This document shows, one piece after another, positions 8,988 through 17,558 of a stretch of 64,000 nt of DNA. The DNA comes from Gimesia alba (lineage in GTDB: Bacteria; Planctomycetota; Planctomycetia; Planctomycetales; Planctomycetaceae): NCBI RefSeq assembly GCF_007744675.1, contig NZ_CP036269.1:5807546-5871545 (forward strand), read 5' to 3'. The translations under genes and the position numbers were made by a program. Positions within the stretch are counted from its first letter, which is position 1; each line of letters opens with the position of its first letter. The notes below the pieces were generated by a model. The model was not told the origin of the DNA, made no database searches, and worked only from the letters and a program-made list of their open reading frames with translations.

Positions 8988-9155
8988 ATGCTTCGCGTTC
9001 TATTTTCCTGCTTACTAGTAACAAGTATGACCCCATTTATGTTTGGTTGCGGTGAGGAAAAACCAATGGTAGAAGGAGAATTCGACGAAACAGAGCAGAT
9101 TGATCCTGCTTCTGAAGCAGAAGGCGAAAAACAAATGAAGAAGGATCTACAGTAA
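8988..9155 (+). CDS. Small putative lipoprotein, copy 2
   Basis: 55 residues. The signal peptide MLRVLFSCLLVTSMT leads to PFMFGC (Cys 21), followed by the acidic tail GCGEEKPMVEGEFDE and more Glu residues. It is a paralogue of the product at 6205-6369: both have PF-x-FGCGEE at residues 16-23 and an acidic tail of similar length. The ATG at 8988 follows AAGAAGAGACATC. An in-frame ATG at 8934 would destroy the signal peptide layout. Location is presumably envelope-bound; function unknown. Confidence 0.7.
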   Translation: MLRVLFSCLLVTSMTPFMFGCGEEKPMVEGEFDETEQIDPASEAEGEKQMKKDLQ

Positions 9156-9193
9156 CCACACAAGACTTTCATCTATCGCCGATTACACTCTGT

Positions 9194-9892
9194 TTACTCA
9201 AATAACGGAGTGAGCCCCAGTCGTGCCCGGCATTCTTCCAGAATGCTTTGCGTCGCGCTCGCTCCGACTCGACTGACGCCAAGAGCGCGGACTTCCAATA
9301 GTTTCTCAAGCGTCCGAACTCCCCCCGCTGCTTTTACCTGCACTTCGGGGGGACTTTCTGCCCGCATCAACTTCAGGTCATCAATTGTCGCGCCGCCGGT
9401 ACCATAACCGGTTGATGTTTTTACCCAGTCGACACCCCGTTCTCCACAGATCCGGCAGAGTTCGACTTTCTGCTGATCTTCCAGGTAACAGTTCTCAAAG
9501 ATTACTTTGATCTTCTGCCCTGCCTGATGGGCGATCTTGGTGACCGCTTCGACTTCATCAGACACATACTGCCATTCACCACTTAATACACGCGAAATAT
9601 TAACCACCATATCCAACTCTTCACAACCGTCGGCTACCGCCAGCTCGGCTTCAATCTGTTTGATATACGTCGTATGACCGCCATGCGGGAACCCGATCGT
9701 CGTACTGGCTTTCACAGTCGACCCTTTCAGAAGCTCTGCACAGCGTTTCAGATAAAAGGGCATGATACACACGCTGGCCACGTCATACTTTAGCGCCAGT
9801 TGGCAGCCCGCTTCCAATTCATCCGTGGTCAACGTTGGCTTTAACAACGAATGATCGATCATCCCCGCGATATCGTGATAGTTGAATTCCAT
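9194..9892 (-). CDS. deoC: Deoxyribose-phosphate aldolase
   Basis: 232 residues from the ATG at 9892. The class I aldolase TIM barrel is clear: 'MIDHSLLKPTLT' at the N-terminus, 'VASVCIMPFY', 'TTIGFPHGGHTT', 'CEELDMVVNI', 'KVIFENCYL', the Schiff-base lysine in VKTSTGYGTGGAT (about residue 155) and 'KAAGGVRTLEKLL'. It cleaves 2-deoxyribose-5-phosphate to glyceraldehyde-3-phosphate and acetaldehyde, in the cytosol. The frame is open to 10006, but that extension overlaps the upstream gene, whose stop is 5 bp before this start, so the two are probably cotranscribed. Confidence 0.95.
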   Translation of the reverse strand: MEFNYHDIAGMIDHSLLKPTLTTDELEAGCQLALKYDVASVCIMPFYLKRCAELLKGSTVKASTTIGFPHGGHTTYIKQIEAELAVADGCEELDMVVNISRVLSGEWQYVSDEVEAVTKIAHQAGQKIKVIFENCYLEDQQKVELCRICGERGVDWVKTSTGYGTGGATIDDLKLMRAESPPEVQVKAAGGVRTLEKLLEVRALGVSRVGASATQSILEECRARLGLTPLFE

Positions 9893-9897
9893 GACTG

Positions 9898-10821
9898 CTA
9901 TTTTCTTTCTGGAATATAATTCCTCAAATAGGTATGGCACTGTCGTAAGGCGGCCAGACACGATGCAGTGGAATCTTCGTAAGCTCGATCTTCTACTTCC
10001 ACGCACACAGGCCCCTGGTAGCCGATCTCATTCAATTGCGAGAAAAAGCTGCCCCACTCGACCTGTCCCAGTCCGGGCAGTTTCGGCGTGTGATATTCCA
10101 ACGGATGCGCCAGAATCCCCACCTGATCCAGCCGATGTTGATCGACTCGCACATCCTTGGCATGCACATGAAAAATCCGATCGGCAAAATCACGGATCGG
10201 CGCCAGATAATCCATATGCATCCACACCAGATGCGATGGATCATAATTCAAACCGAAATATTCACTGGGAATATCGGCATACATCCGCTTCCAGATCGCC
10301 GGGCTGATGGCCAGATTTTTTCCACCCGGCCATTCATCTTCTGTGAATGACATTGGGCAATTCTCAATTCCCACTCGCACCTGTTGCTGTTCCGCGAACT
10401 TGATAATCTCGGGCCAGGTTTGCAGAAATCGGGGCCAATTCTCATCGACCGACTTCTTCCAGTCGCGGCCGATAAACGTATTCATCCGGTTGATGCCCAG
10501 CTTGTTTGCAGCGGCAATCACCTTCTGGATATGTTCCACATACTTCTGCGCTTCTTCCAAATCGGGAGTAAGCGGGTTGGGATAATATCCCAGAGCACTG
10601 ATGGATATGCCGAATTCATCTGCCATCTGCTGAATTGTGGTGACATCGGAATCCGTAAAATCCTCTGCAGAAATGTGCGTGATCCCGGCATAGCGACGGG
10701 CATCTTTCCCTTGGGGCCAGCACATGACTTCTACACAGTCATAGCCAATTTCCGCAGCCGCCTGAAAAACCTGTCGTAGATCGTAATCAGGTAAAATCGC
10801 CGTCACAAACCCCAGTTGCAT
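9898..10821 (-). CDS. Sugar phosphate isomerase/epimerase family protein (TIM barrel)
   Basis: 307 residues from ATG 10821, which is preceded by GGAGAG about 8 nt upstream; the frame is open to 10881. It has the xylose isomerase-like/AP endonuclease 2 TIM barrel pattern with metal ligands suggested by '[10 protein letters not shown]' (Glu), '[12 protein letters not shown]' (Asp, His), 'IFHVHAKD' (His) and 'PVCVEVED' (Glu). Substrate unknown. No signal peptide, so cytosolic. The gene directly precedes deoC (5-bp gap), so a role in sugar catabolism is likely but unproven. Confidence 0.85.
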   Translation of the reverse strand: MQLGFVTAILPDYDLRQVFQAAAEIGYDCVEVMCWPQGKDARRYAGITHISAEDFTDSDVTTIQQMADEFGISISALGYYPNPLTPDLEEAQKYVEHIQKVIAAANKLGINRMNTFIGRDWKKSVDENWPRFLQTWPEIIKFAEQQQVRVGIENCPMSFTEDEWPGGKNLAISPAIWKRMYADIPSEYFGLNYDPSHLVWMHMDYLAPIRDFADRIFHVHAKDVRVDQHRLDQVGILAHPLEYHTPKLPGLGQVEWGSFFSQLNEIGYQGPVCVEVEDRAYEDSTASCLAALRQCHTYLRNYIPERK

Positions 10822-10998
10822 CGCATCGCTCTCCGTTACTGAATCAGCCCAAGCGGTTCTAAAGCACATCATCCGTCTCAAGTCGCATGATAATCGAGAT
10901 ACGGGAATAGATCTACTTTAGCGAAGCACATCATCAGGAAACAGTAAGAATGCCGTCAAAGGCGGCAGCAGGGGGGGAGTGAAATCCCGTCGGCTCAA

Positions 10999-11421
10999 TT
11001 ACCAGATTTCTCTTAAATCGAACTCATATGCTTTCACCCGACGGCCGGGCTCAAACTCTTCGGGCGATTCTGCCAGTACTCGTACCCAGACCTGATGCCC
11101 TTCATAAGTCCCTTCAATGGAAATATGAGGTCCCAGTTGATCATCAAAATTGACAGGCAATGCCTGCCAGTGCATCGCCTGGACTTCCTCAAAGATTTCT
11201 CCCACTTTGAGGATATCAAAACAGAATTTGGAAGGTGCCAGAACCCCATCCCATTCGCCGCCGACAATCTCAGTATTGGAAGCAAACAGAGTCACTTCCC
11301 ATTCGTTACAACTGTCATTGAAAAAGAAATGACACCCAATAGGCGCAAGTACATCGACATCATACATGAGGGATGCAACTTGATTTGCCATCGAATTGAG
11401 CCATGAGGGAGGCGCAGGCAT
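10999..11421 (-). CDS. Hypothetical protein
   Basis: 140 residues, no signal peptide or membrane segment. The sequence is mixed alpha/beta and rich in aromatic residues ('IGCHFFFNDSCNEWEVTLFA', 'EVQAMHWQALPVNFDDQLGP', 'EFDLREIW'). I do not recognise a family. Composition is ordinary for the region, and the opposite strand offers only poorer frames, so a real gene is likely. The start is uncertain: neither ATG 11421 nor ATG 11391 has a clear Shine-Dalgarno. Confidence 0.65.
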   Translation of the reverse strand: MPAPPSWLNSMANQVASLMYDVDVLAPIGCHFFFNDSCNEWEVTLFASNTEIVGGEWDGVLAPSKFCFDILKVGEIFEEVQAMHWQALPVNFDDQLGPHISIEGTYEGHQVWVRVLAESPEEFEPGRRVKAYEFDLREIW

Positions 11422-11942
11422 CGGGAATATTCAATCTACTTAACTGGCCACACTATTTTGGTTTGACGTCGAATATACGCAAGTAAAACAAATTTCTTTC
11501 ACAGTCAGATGAACCATCGAGGCGGGTTGACTGTCTCAATCTGTTTTACAGTTTAATGAAGTTAATGTAAAAGGTGGGCTGCCTTGGCTGGGGTAGCAAA
11601 ACAGCAATCCTACGGATGTATTGAGGAGCATACGGCTTGCTTAATGTGTACTCTCTCCCACTGCATCATCCGATTCCTTTTTTAATGACGCAAAAGAAAT
11701 GCCAAATTCGTTTGCAGAACTGGTTTAACGAATCAAAGCGAAAGAATTCAGTAAAAAGAACTGAAATACGACATTCATAGCAACTTATTTTGTTGTCTGC
11801 TGCTGATTTCATTTAGCACACCAGATAGTGTCCAAAGCAAATCGAGGTGCTGTAAAGAAAATAAAACACCTTTGATAACGATCTTGATCAAAGGTGTTTA
11901 CATTTTGCATCCTGAACAGGAATTGGATTCTCGTCCCAACGG
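11422..11942. other. Intergenic region
   Basis: About 520 bp between an unknown gene and the end of the tad genes. Apart from the terminator at 11864-11899 I see nothing in it: no credible frames and no RNA gene. Confidence 0.45.
11864..11899 (-). terminator. Rho-independent terminator of tad genes
   Basis: A 13-bp perfect stem AAACACCTTTGAT / ATCAAAGGTGTTT with a 10-nt loop, 44 bp beyond the tadC stop. On the minus strand it is followed by a T-rich tract (TTTATTTTC), as expected for a terminator of the tad unit. Confidence 0.8.
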
Positions 11943-12869
11943 TTAGCTTGATAACAGACCGTTAATCATCATGATGGCGGCTGGCCCTACCAGAACCACA
12001 AAAATCCCGGGAAAGATGAACAGCACCAGCGGAAAGATCATTTTCACAGCTGTCATCGCTGCTTGTTCTTCTGCCATCTGACTCCGTTTGACGCGCATAC
12101 TGTCAGACTGCACACGCAGGGCCTGGGCAATTGAAGAACCAAACTTATCCGCCTGAATCAGAATTGCAGCCAAAGCTCGCATATCGTCGACACCACTCCG
12201 GATTCCCAAATCATGCAGCACCTCACGCCGCGGACGCCCCATCTGTAACTGCAGGTTACATAATGCAAATTCACTACACACGTCAGGCGCTGTTTCTTCA
12301 AGTTCTTCGGAAACACGACGCATCGCTGCATCGAGCCCCAGCCCTGCCTCCACACAGACCACCAATAAGTCCAATGCATCTGGTAATGAAAGAAAGATCC
12401 GTTCAATGCGTCCTTTACACAACAGAGCCAAAACAATCGAAGGCAGATAAAAACCAATACCACCGGCAATGATCATCGAAGTCCAGCCATTTTGTGTCAG
12501 TCCGTATTTATAAAACCCGATCCCGGAACCAAGGACGATCCCCAGCAAACCGATGGCAACTTTCAACGAAAGGAAGATGGACGGTGCATTTTCACTGTTA
12601 TACCCGGCGTTGGCCAATTTTACTTTCAACTGGTTTTCTTCCAGTTCGGATTTCGGTGCCAATGCTTTGGAAAGCGTCGGAGCTGCCTTTTCCAGCAGAG
12701 TGCTGGCGCTGGCCGCTTCTTCCGGATTATTTCGCAAATGGGGATTACGCAATTCATCCAGACGCGCTGTTGCCCGAGATTGATCGGAACTGAGTTTGCT
12801 GATCAAAGCGATCACACCCACGATCACCATCCCAAAGATAGCCCACGGTAATAATTGAACGAAATCCAT
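11943..12869 (-). CDS. tadC: Tad pilus assembly platform protein TadC (T2SS F family)
   Basis: 308 residues from ATG 12869, preceded by GAGGGAATC. There are membrane helices near the N-terminus (LPWAIFGMVIVGVIALI), around residues 105-150 and at the C-terminus (FPLVLFIFPGIFVVLVGPAAI). Between them is the cytosolic T2SSF domain with 'LPDALDLLVVCVEAGLGLDA' and 'LGIRSGVDDMRALAAILIQA'. TadC forms the inner-membrane platform of Flp/Tad pili with TadB. It is last of a three-gene set cpaF-tadB-tadC and is followed by a terminator. Confidence 0.88.
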   Translation of the reverse strand: MDFVQLLPWAIFGMVIVGVIALISKLSSDQSRATARLDELRNPHLRNNPEEAASASTLLEKAAPTLSKALAPKSELEENQLKVKLANAGYNSENAPSIFLSLKVAIGLLGIVLGSGIGFYKYGLTQNGWTSMIIAGGIGFYLPSIVLALLCKGRIERIFLSLPDALDLLVVCVEAGLGLDAAMRRVSEELEETAPDVCSEFALCNLQLQMGRPRREVLHDLGIRSGVDDMRALAAILIQADKFGSSIAQALRVQSDSMRVKRSQMAEEQAAMTAVKMIFPLVLFIFPGIFVVLVGPAAIMMINGLLSS

Positions 12870-12958
12870 GATTCCCTCTCCCACATTCAGCCAATCGAAA
12901 CGACGATAAAACTTTCAAAATACGAAAACGCGATCAAATGCTTGAAATGCTCTGATAC

Positions 12959-13930
12959 TCAGATTTTGATGTTAATAATTTTCTTAATCCACAAGGCACC
13001 CAGAACCTGCAGCACAATTCCTCCGGCGATCATTTTTCGCCCCAGTTCATCCGTAAACAGCAACATCACGTAATCGGGGTTCAGATAATAGACGGCAAAA
13101 AACAGCGCAATCGGCAGAGCCATCAATACGACTCCACTGATACGACCTTCCCCCGTCAACGCCTGAACCTGTCCCATAATCTTGAAACGCTGACGGATAA
13201 TATGACCAATCTTGTCCAGAATCTCGGCAAGGTCCCCCCCTGCCTGTCTCTGAATGACCACCGCCGTCACAAAAAACTTCAAGTCCAGGTTCGGCATCCG
13301 TTTCAACATACTCTTCAATGCTTCATCAATCGGAACACCCAGATTCTGCTCTTCATACGCCAGAGCAAATTCTGTCGCAATCGGTGCTGGCATCTCCTGC
13401 ACGACGACACTTAAGCCAGAAGCCAGACTGTGCCCGGAACGCAAAGCACGCCCCACCAGTTCTAATGCATCCGGAAGTTGCAGCGCAAACTTCTTAAAAC
13501 GCCGATTCCGGCAAAACAGCAACCACATAAACGGAAGTGATCCCGTCGCGATAGCAGCAACCGGACAGAATGGCACAGGCGCATTCGTAAACCACGCCAG
13601 CGCAAAGCCTGCCGCAGCAGCGACACCGGTCATTAATAAAAACGTGTCTGCCTTAAACGGCGCCTCAGCCTGCTCCAACAGCAGCTTGAGATTTCCAAAC
13701 TTCTCAAAAAAGTGCGCAACCTGATCCGAAAGACTGTTCAAGCCTCCCTTCACAAATTCCTCTTTCAAGAGCGATGCCGATTCCTCGTCCGCCTTCTTTT
13801 TCCCCGTAATCACCGCCAGACGATCTTCGGCTTTACTGGATGAAAAGTCTTTGAAGACAAATACGATGGCGCCAACAAGTGCCATCATACCGAAAAATGC
13901 AGCGATTGAGATGATGAGTGTTTGATCCAT
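12959..13930 (-). CDS. tadB: Tad pilus assembly platform protein TadB (T2SS F family)
   Basis: 323 residues. The N-terminal helix (LIISIAAFFGMMALVGAIVFVF, positions about 4-25) is followed by a cytosolic linker, two central helices, and a T2SSF domain with 'LPDALELVGRALRSGHSLAS', 'GVPIDEALKSMLKRMPNLDL' and 'VVIQRQAGGDLAEILDKIG', then two C-terminal helices. This is the TadB type of platform protein, working with the CpaF ATPase. It lies 64 bp after cpaF and 89 bp before tadC. Confidence 0.9.
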   Translation of the reverse strand: MDQTLIISIAAFFGMMALVGAIVFVFKDFSSSKAEDRLAVITGKKKADEESASLLKEEFVKGGLNSLSDQVAHFFEKFGNLKLLLEQAEAPFKADTFLLMTGVAAAAGFALAWFTNAPVPFCPVAAIATGSLPFMWLLFCRNRRFKKFALQLPDALELVGRALRSGHSLASGLSVVVQEMPAPIATEFALAYEEQNLGVPIDEALKSMLKRMPNLDLKFFVTAVVIQRQAGGDLAEILDKIGHIIRQRFKIMGQVQALTGEGRISGVVLMALPIALFFAVYYLNPDYVMLLFTDELGRKMIAGGIVLQVLGALWIKKIINIKI

Positions 13931-13994
13931 CTCTAATTACCTTTATTGTTTAATAATCAATTTCTTTTGATTCGTTTTAATTCAACGGAAATTC

Positions 13995-15302
13995 TTAACC
14001 TTGTAAGACGCGATTCGCAAACAGGTTCGAAGGCAGTCGCACACCCGATGCTTCCAGACGATCCATAAACGCAGGACGCACACCGGTCGCTTCAAAGTGA
14101 CCGTAGGCCCTGCCGTCAGCATCAATTCCATCCTGCACAAACAAGAAAATATCCTGCATGATCACGGTATCCTGTTCCATATTCAGTACCTCGGTGATAT
14201 GCGTCACTTTACGAGGACCACCCTGTAATCGGTTCACCTGAATAATCAAATCCACGGCGGAAGCAAACTGATGCCGCAACGCTTTCAGAGGCAATTCCAC
14301 CCCACCCATTGTGATCATCGTTTCCAGACGGGAAACAGCGTCGCGCGGTGAGTTGGCGTGAATCGTGGTCAACGAACCTTCGTGACCCGTATTCATCGCC
14401 TGTAACATGTCTAAAGACTCGCCACCACGACATTCCCCGATGATGATTCGATCGGGCCGCATACGCAATGCGTTCTTCACCAGGTCGGTCGCCGAGATCG
14501 CACCTCGGCCTTCAATGTTCGGCGGTCGTGTTTCCAAACGTAACACGTGTTCCTGCTGCAACTGCAATTCCGCCGCATCTTCAATTGTGATCACACGATG
14601 ATCGGTCTGAATAAAGCTGGAAAGCGTATTCAACAACGTGGTTTTACCAGAACCGGTACCGCCACTAATAATGGTATTGATGCGTGCCTTGATCGAACCC
14701 TCGAGTAACATGGCAATTTCCGGCGTAAACGCACCGAACCGCAGCAAGTCTTCCAGCCCCAGTGGATTCGAACCGAATTTACGAATTGTCAACGAGGGAC
14801 CATCCAGAGCCAGAGGCGGGATCACTGCATTCAAACGTGAACCATCGGGCAGGCGGGCGTCGACCAGCGGAGACGTTTCATCGACACGCCGTCCGACTTT
14901 AGAAACAATTCGGTCAAGAATCTGCAGCAAATGCTGATTGTCTCGAAAGACCACATTTGAACGTTGAATTCGACCGTTTTTTTCCACAAATACATGCTTG
15001 GGGCCGTTGATCATGATATCCGCAATATCCTGATCTTTCAGTAACAGCTCCAAAGGTCCGAAGCCGAATGTCTCATCCAGAATTTCCTCAATCAATCGCT
15101 CCCGTTCCGAGCGGTTCAACAGAGGATTTTCCGTATCACATAAATGCTCAATCACCAGACGGATTTCACGCCGCAGTGAATCTCCTTCCAAATCACCCAC
15201 CCGGGACAAATCCAGTTTCTCAACCAGTTTGCCGTGAATGAGTCGCTTCAGATCATCAAACGCCATATTGGGATCAGTATTGGGAAGGCCAGGACCAGCC
15301 AT
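13995..15302 (-). CDS. cpaF: CpaF/TadA-family pilus assembly ATPase
   Basis: 435 residues. The N-terminal domain contains 'DIADIMINGPKHVFVEKNG'. The ATPase core has Walker A GGTGSGKT (residues 214-221), the Asp box 'ITIEDAAELQL', Walker B-like 'RPDRIIIGECRGGE' and the His-box 'NTGHEGSLTTIHANSPRDAV'. CpaF hexamers power Tad pilus assembly at the cytoplasmic face of the membrane. The ATG has AAGGAG upstream at good spacing. It begins the cpaF-tadB-tadC set; no secretin, CpaE/TadZ, prepilin peptidase or Flp pilin gene is next to it. Confidence 0.95.
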   Translation of the reverse strand: MAGPGLPNTDPNMAFDDLKRLIHGKLVEKLDLSRVGDLEGDSLRREIRLVIEHLCDTENPLLNRSERERLIEEILDETFGFGPLELLLKDQDIADIMINGPKHVFVEKNGRIQRSNVVFRDNQHLLQILDRIVSKVGRRVDETSPLVDARLPDGSRLNAVIPPLALDGPSLTIRKFGSNPLGLEDLLRFGAFTPEIAMLLEGSIKARINTIISGGTGSGKTTLLNTLSSFIQTDHRVITIEDAAELQLQQEHVLRLETRPPNIEGRGAISATDLVKNALRMRPDRIIIGECRGGESLDMLQAMNTGHEGSLTTIHANSPRDAVSRLETMITMGGVELPLKALRHQFASAVDLIIQVNRLQGGPRKVTHITEVLNMEQDTVIMQDIFLFVQDGIDADGRAYGHFEATGVRPAFMDRLEASGVRLPSNLFANRVLQG

Positions 15303-15749
15303 GTGCTCATAACTCCTTCAACTTGTAGTACAAACTTGAAAACCTGTCGTGCCTGCCCTGTTGTCATTGAGACAGGTCGCGTTTCTTCCAGAAATCCAAA
15401 CCAGGTTTTTTCACTTTAAATCTAGTTCACAAATCTGCTGTGAGTCGCCTGAAGAGTAAAAATGATGCAAAAAAACAGCATCCAGGATCCAGCGAAACCC
15501 CCAACATCGCACCGATCATGACGACTCTGGGAATCGTAACTAATTTAGGGAACGCAATGATTGAACGCATCACCATCCCGCGAATGTTCTGGAATGAGAA
15601 AACCACGTGTTTCTCAACACAGTACAGTGGATTTTGAGTCAGCCGAGAGTGGAAAATCGATCTCACCTCACCTGAATCAAGCTTCCTCTGAAAGACTGCA
15701 GTAGAGGCGTCAGAGCAAATAACCGTTACAATCCTGAAAAGTCAGAACC
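15303..15749. other. Intergenic region, divergent promoters
   Basis: About 450 bp between the divergent cpaF and glycosyltransferase genes. Short frames on both strands (for example 15427-15666 minus) overlap each other and have no ribosome site or family signal, so I regard this as non-coding. Confidence 0.45.
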
Positions 15750-16853
15750 TTGCCGCAATTATCAATTATTGTTCCCACTTATTGTGAAGCCGAAAATTTA
15801 AAGAACCTGATCCCCCGCATCAGTCAGGCTCTAGAGGGTTCTGACATCTCAGCTGAAATCATCGTGGTCGATGATAACAGCCCGGACGATACGAGTGCCG
15901 TCTGCCAGACACTGGCCGAATCATTTCCCATCCAACTGATCACCCGCAAACAGGAACGGGGGCTCTCCACTGCCGTCCTCGCCGGCATGGATGCAGCTGT
16001 TGGTGAATTTCTGCTGGTTATGGACGCCGATCTGTCGCATCCCCCCGAAGCGATTCCTGATCTCTACGCTGCCCTAAAAAATCAAGAAGCCGATTTTGTC
16101 ATCGGCAGTCGTTACGTTAACGGTGGTTCGACGGAAGAAAACTGGGGCTGGTTCCGCAAACTGAATTCCCGCATCGCCACCTGGCTGGCACGCCCTTTCA
16201 CAAACGTCAAAGATCCCATGGCCGGATTTTTTGCGTTCTCGCGTCACCATTTTTTACAAGTACGTGAATTCCTCAATCCCGTAGGGTATAAAATCGGCCT
16301 GGAACTCTTAGTGAAGTGCCGCTGTCGCAAGGTTGTGGAAGTTCCCATTCATTTTGCTGACCGCACACAAGGAACCAGCAAGCTCTCGTTCAAAGAGCAA
16401 CTCAGTTATCTGAGACACCTCAAGCGGCTGTCCGAATTTAAGTACAGAAACTATGCCTATTTCGTTCAATTCGCCATCATCGGTCTCTCGGGTGTCTTTG
16501 TGAATTTAGCCGCACTTTCTGTTTTGTTACACTGGCTGATCAGGCCAGTGGCCATCGCGGTCGCTATCTGGATTTCCATGAGCACGAATTTCCTGCTCAA
16601 TCGAAACATCACGTTTTCTTATGCAAAACACTCGCCCATCCTGAAGCAATATATACAGTACTGCGGCAGTTGCCTGACGGGTGCCTTTTTCAACGGGTTG
16701 ACTGCAGAGACGCTCTGTCGTACGTTCGATTATTTTGATCAACGAACATTACTCGCCGCATTTATCGGAATTCTGACAGGCATGGCTTTCAATTTTATTC
16801 TCTGCCGCTATCTTGTTTTTGCAAAACAAAAAACAGCCAGCGATAAAGCCTAA
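15750..16853 (+). CDS. Family 2 glycosyltransferase with C-terminal GtrA-like membrane domain
   Basis: 367 residues. An N-terminal GT-A domain resembles dolichol/polyprenol-phosphate mannosyltransferase: 'LSIIVPTYCEAENL', 'IIVVDDNSPDDT', the DxD-type 'LVMDADLSHPPEAIP', 'FVIGSRYVNGGS' and 'DPMAGFFAFSR'. The C-terminal ~125 residues (from about 235) form four membrane helices of the GtrA type. It probably makes a lipid-linked sugar and presents it for transfer across the membrane. The start is a TTG at 15750 with a poor ribosome site; no ATG fits the family N-terminus. Confidence 0.88.
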   Translation: MPQLSIIVPTYCEAENLKNLIPRISQALEGSDISAEIIVVDDNSPDDTSAVCQTLAESFPIQLITRKQERGLSTAVLAGMDAAVGEFLLVMDADLSHPPEAIPDLYAALKNQEADFVIGSRYVNGGSTEENWGWFRKLNSRIATWLARPFTNVKDPMAGFFAFSRHHFLQVREFLNPVGYKIGLELLVKCRCRKVVEVPIHFADRTQGTSKLSFKEQLSYLRHLKRLSEFKYRNYAYFVQFAIIGLSGVFVNLAALSVLLHWLIRPVAIAVAIWISMSTNFLLNRNITFSYAKHSPILKQYIQYCGSCLTGAFFNGLTAETLCRTFDYFDQRTLLAAFIGILTGMAFNFILCRYLVFAKQKTASDKA

Positions 16854-17029
16854 AGCACTTCCATTCTCAATGAAAATATGATGAAGATCCTCTTGAGAAA
16901 TTCCTGCCTCTGGACATCAGAACGAACACCCCACTAAAATGGGGCAGTCTTGTGTTGCACTCTGAATCAGCCCCAAGCCTGTTCGCTAATTGTATCTCTC
17001 TCACCTTCTTTTCCAAATAGGATTCTCTC

Positions 17030-17539
17030 ATGACAATTGCCGAATCAATTCTCCCTGAATTTGAAATCGAAATGGCAGGCACCCGCAAAGTGCTCGAACG
17101 GATACCCGATGACAAACTGGAATGGAAAGCACATCCCAAGTCGAATACGATCGGCTGGGTTGCTACGCATCTTGCAGAAATTCCGGGATGGGTCGGAGGC
17201 ACTCTGACTCAGGATGAGTGGGATATCAATCCTGAAGGTGGTGAGCCTTACCAGGTACCGCAACTCAATAGTCGCCAGGAAATTCTGGATGAATTTGATG
17301 CAAATGTTGCTGCTGCGAAACAGCAACTTCAGCAAACTCCCGATGAGGAATTTGGGAAATCCTGGTCACTCCTCTCTGCAGGAGAACCCATCATCACGAT
17401 GCCCAAACTGGGAGTGATTCGAACCTGGGTCCTCAACCACACAATCCATCACCGCGCATATCTTTGTAGCTACTTGCGTCTCAACGACATTCCCGTGCCT
17501 GGATTGTACGGCCCCTCGGGTGATGAACAACAGGAATAG
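17030..17539 (+). CDS. DinB-like (DinB/YfiT superfamily) protein
   Basis: 169 residues, all-alpha. Three-histidine metal-site positions typical of DinB-like proteins are visible: His in 'GWVATHLAEIPGW' (about residue 46) and two in 'VLNHTIHHRAYLCSYLR' near residue 140. The N-terminal helix ends in 'LERIPDDKLEWKAHPKSNT', a hallmark of the group. Members are cytosolic putative metal-dependent proteins, some of them thiol-S-transferases; the substrate here is unknown. It starts at ATG 17030 and converges on the DUF3467 gene 19 bp away. Confidence 0.85.
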   Translation: MTIAESILPEFEIEMAGTRKVLERIPDDKLEWKAHPKSNTIGWVATHLAEIPGWVGGTLTQDEWDINPEGGEPYQVPQLNSRQEILDEFDANVAAAKQQLQQTPDEEFGKSWSLLSAGEPIITMPKLGVIRTWVLNHTIHHRAYLCSYLRLNDIPVPGLYGPSGDEQQE

Positions 17540-17558
17540 TTCGGACGGGCAAAAGGGA

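Noticed and set aside
15427-15666. 79-codon minus-strand frame with hydrophobic stretches
   Set aside because: No ribosome site, overlaps an equally long plus-strand frame, and lacks any recognisable motif; treated as chance.
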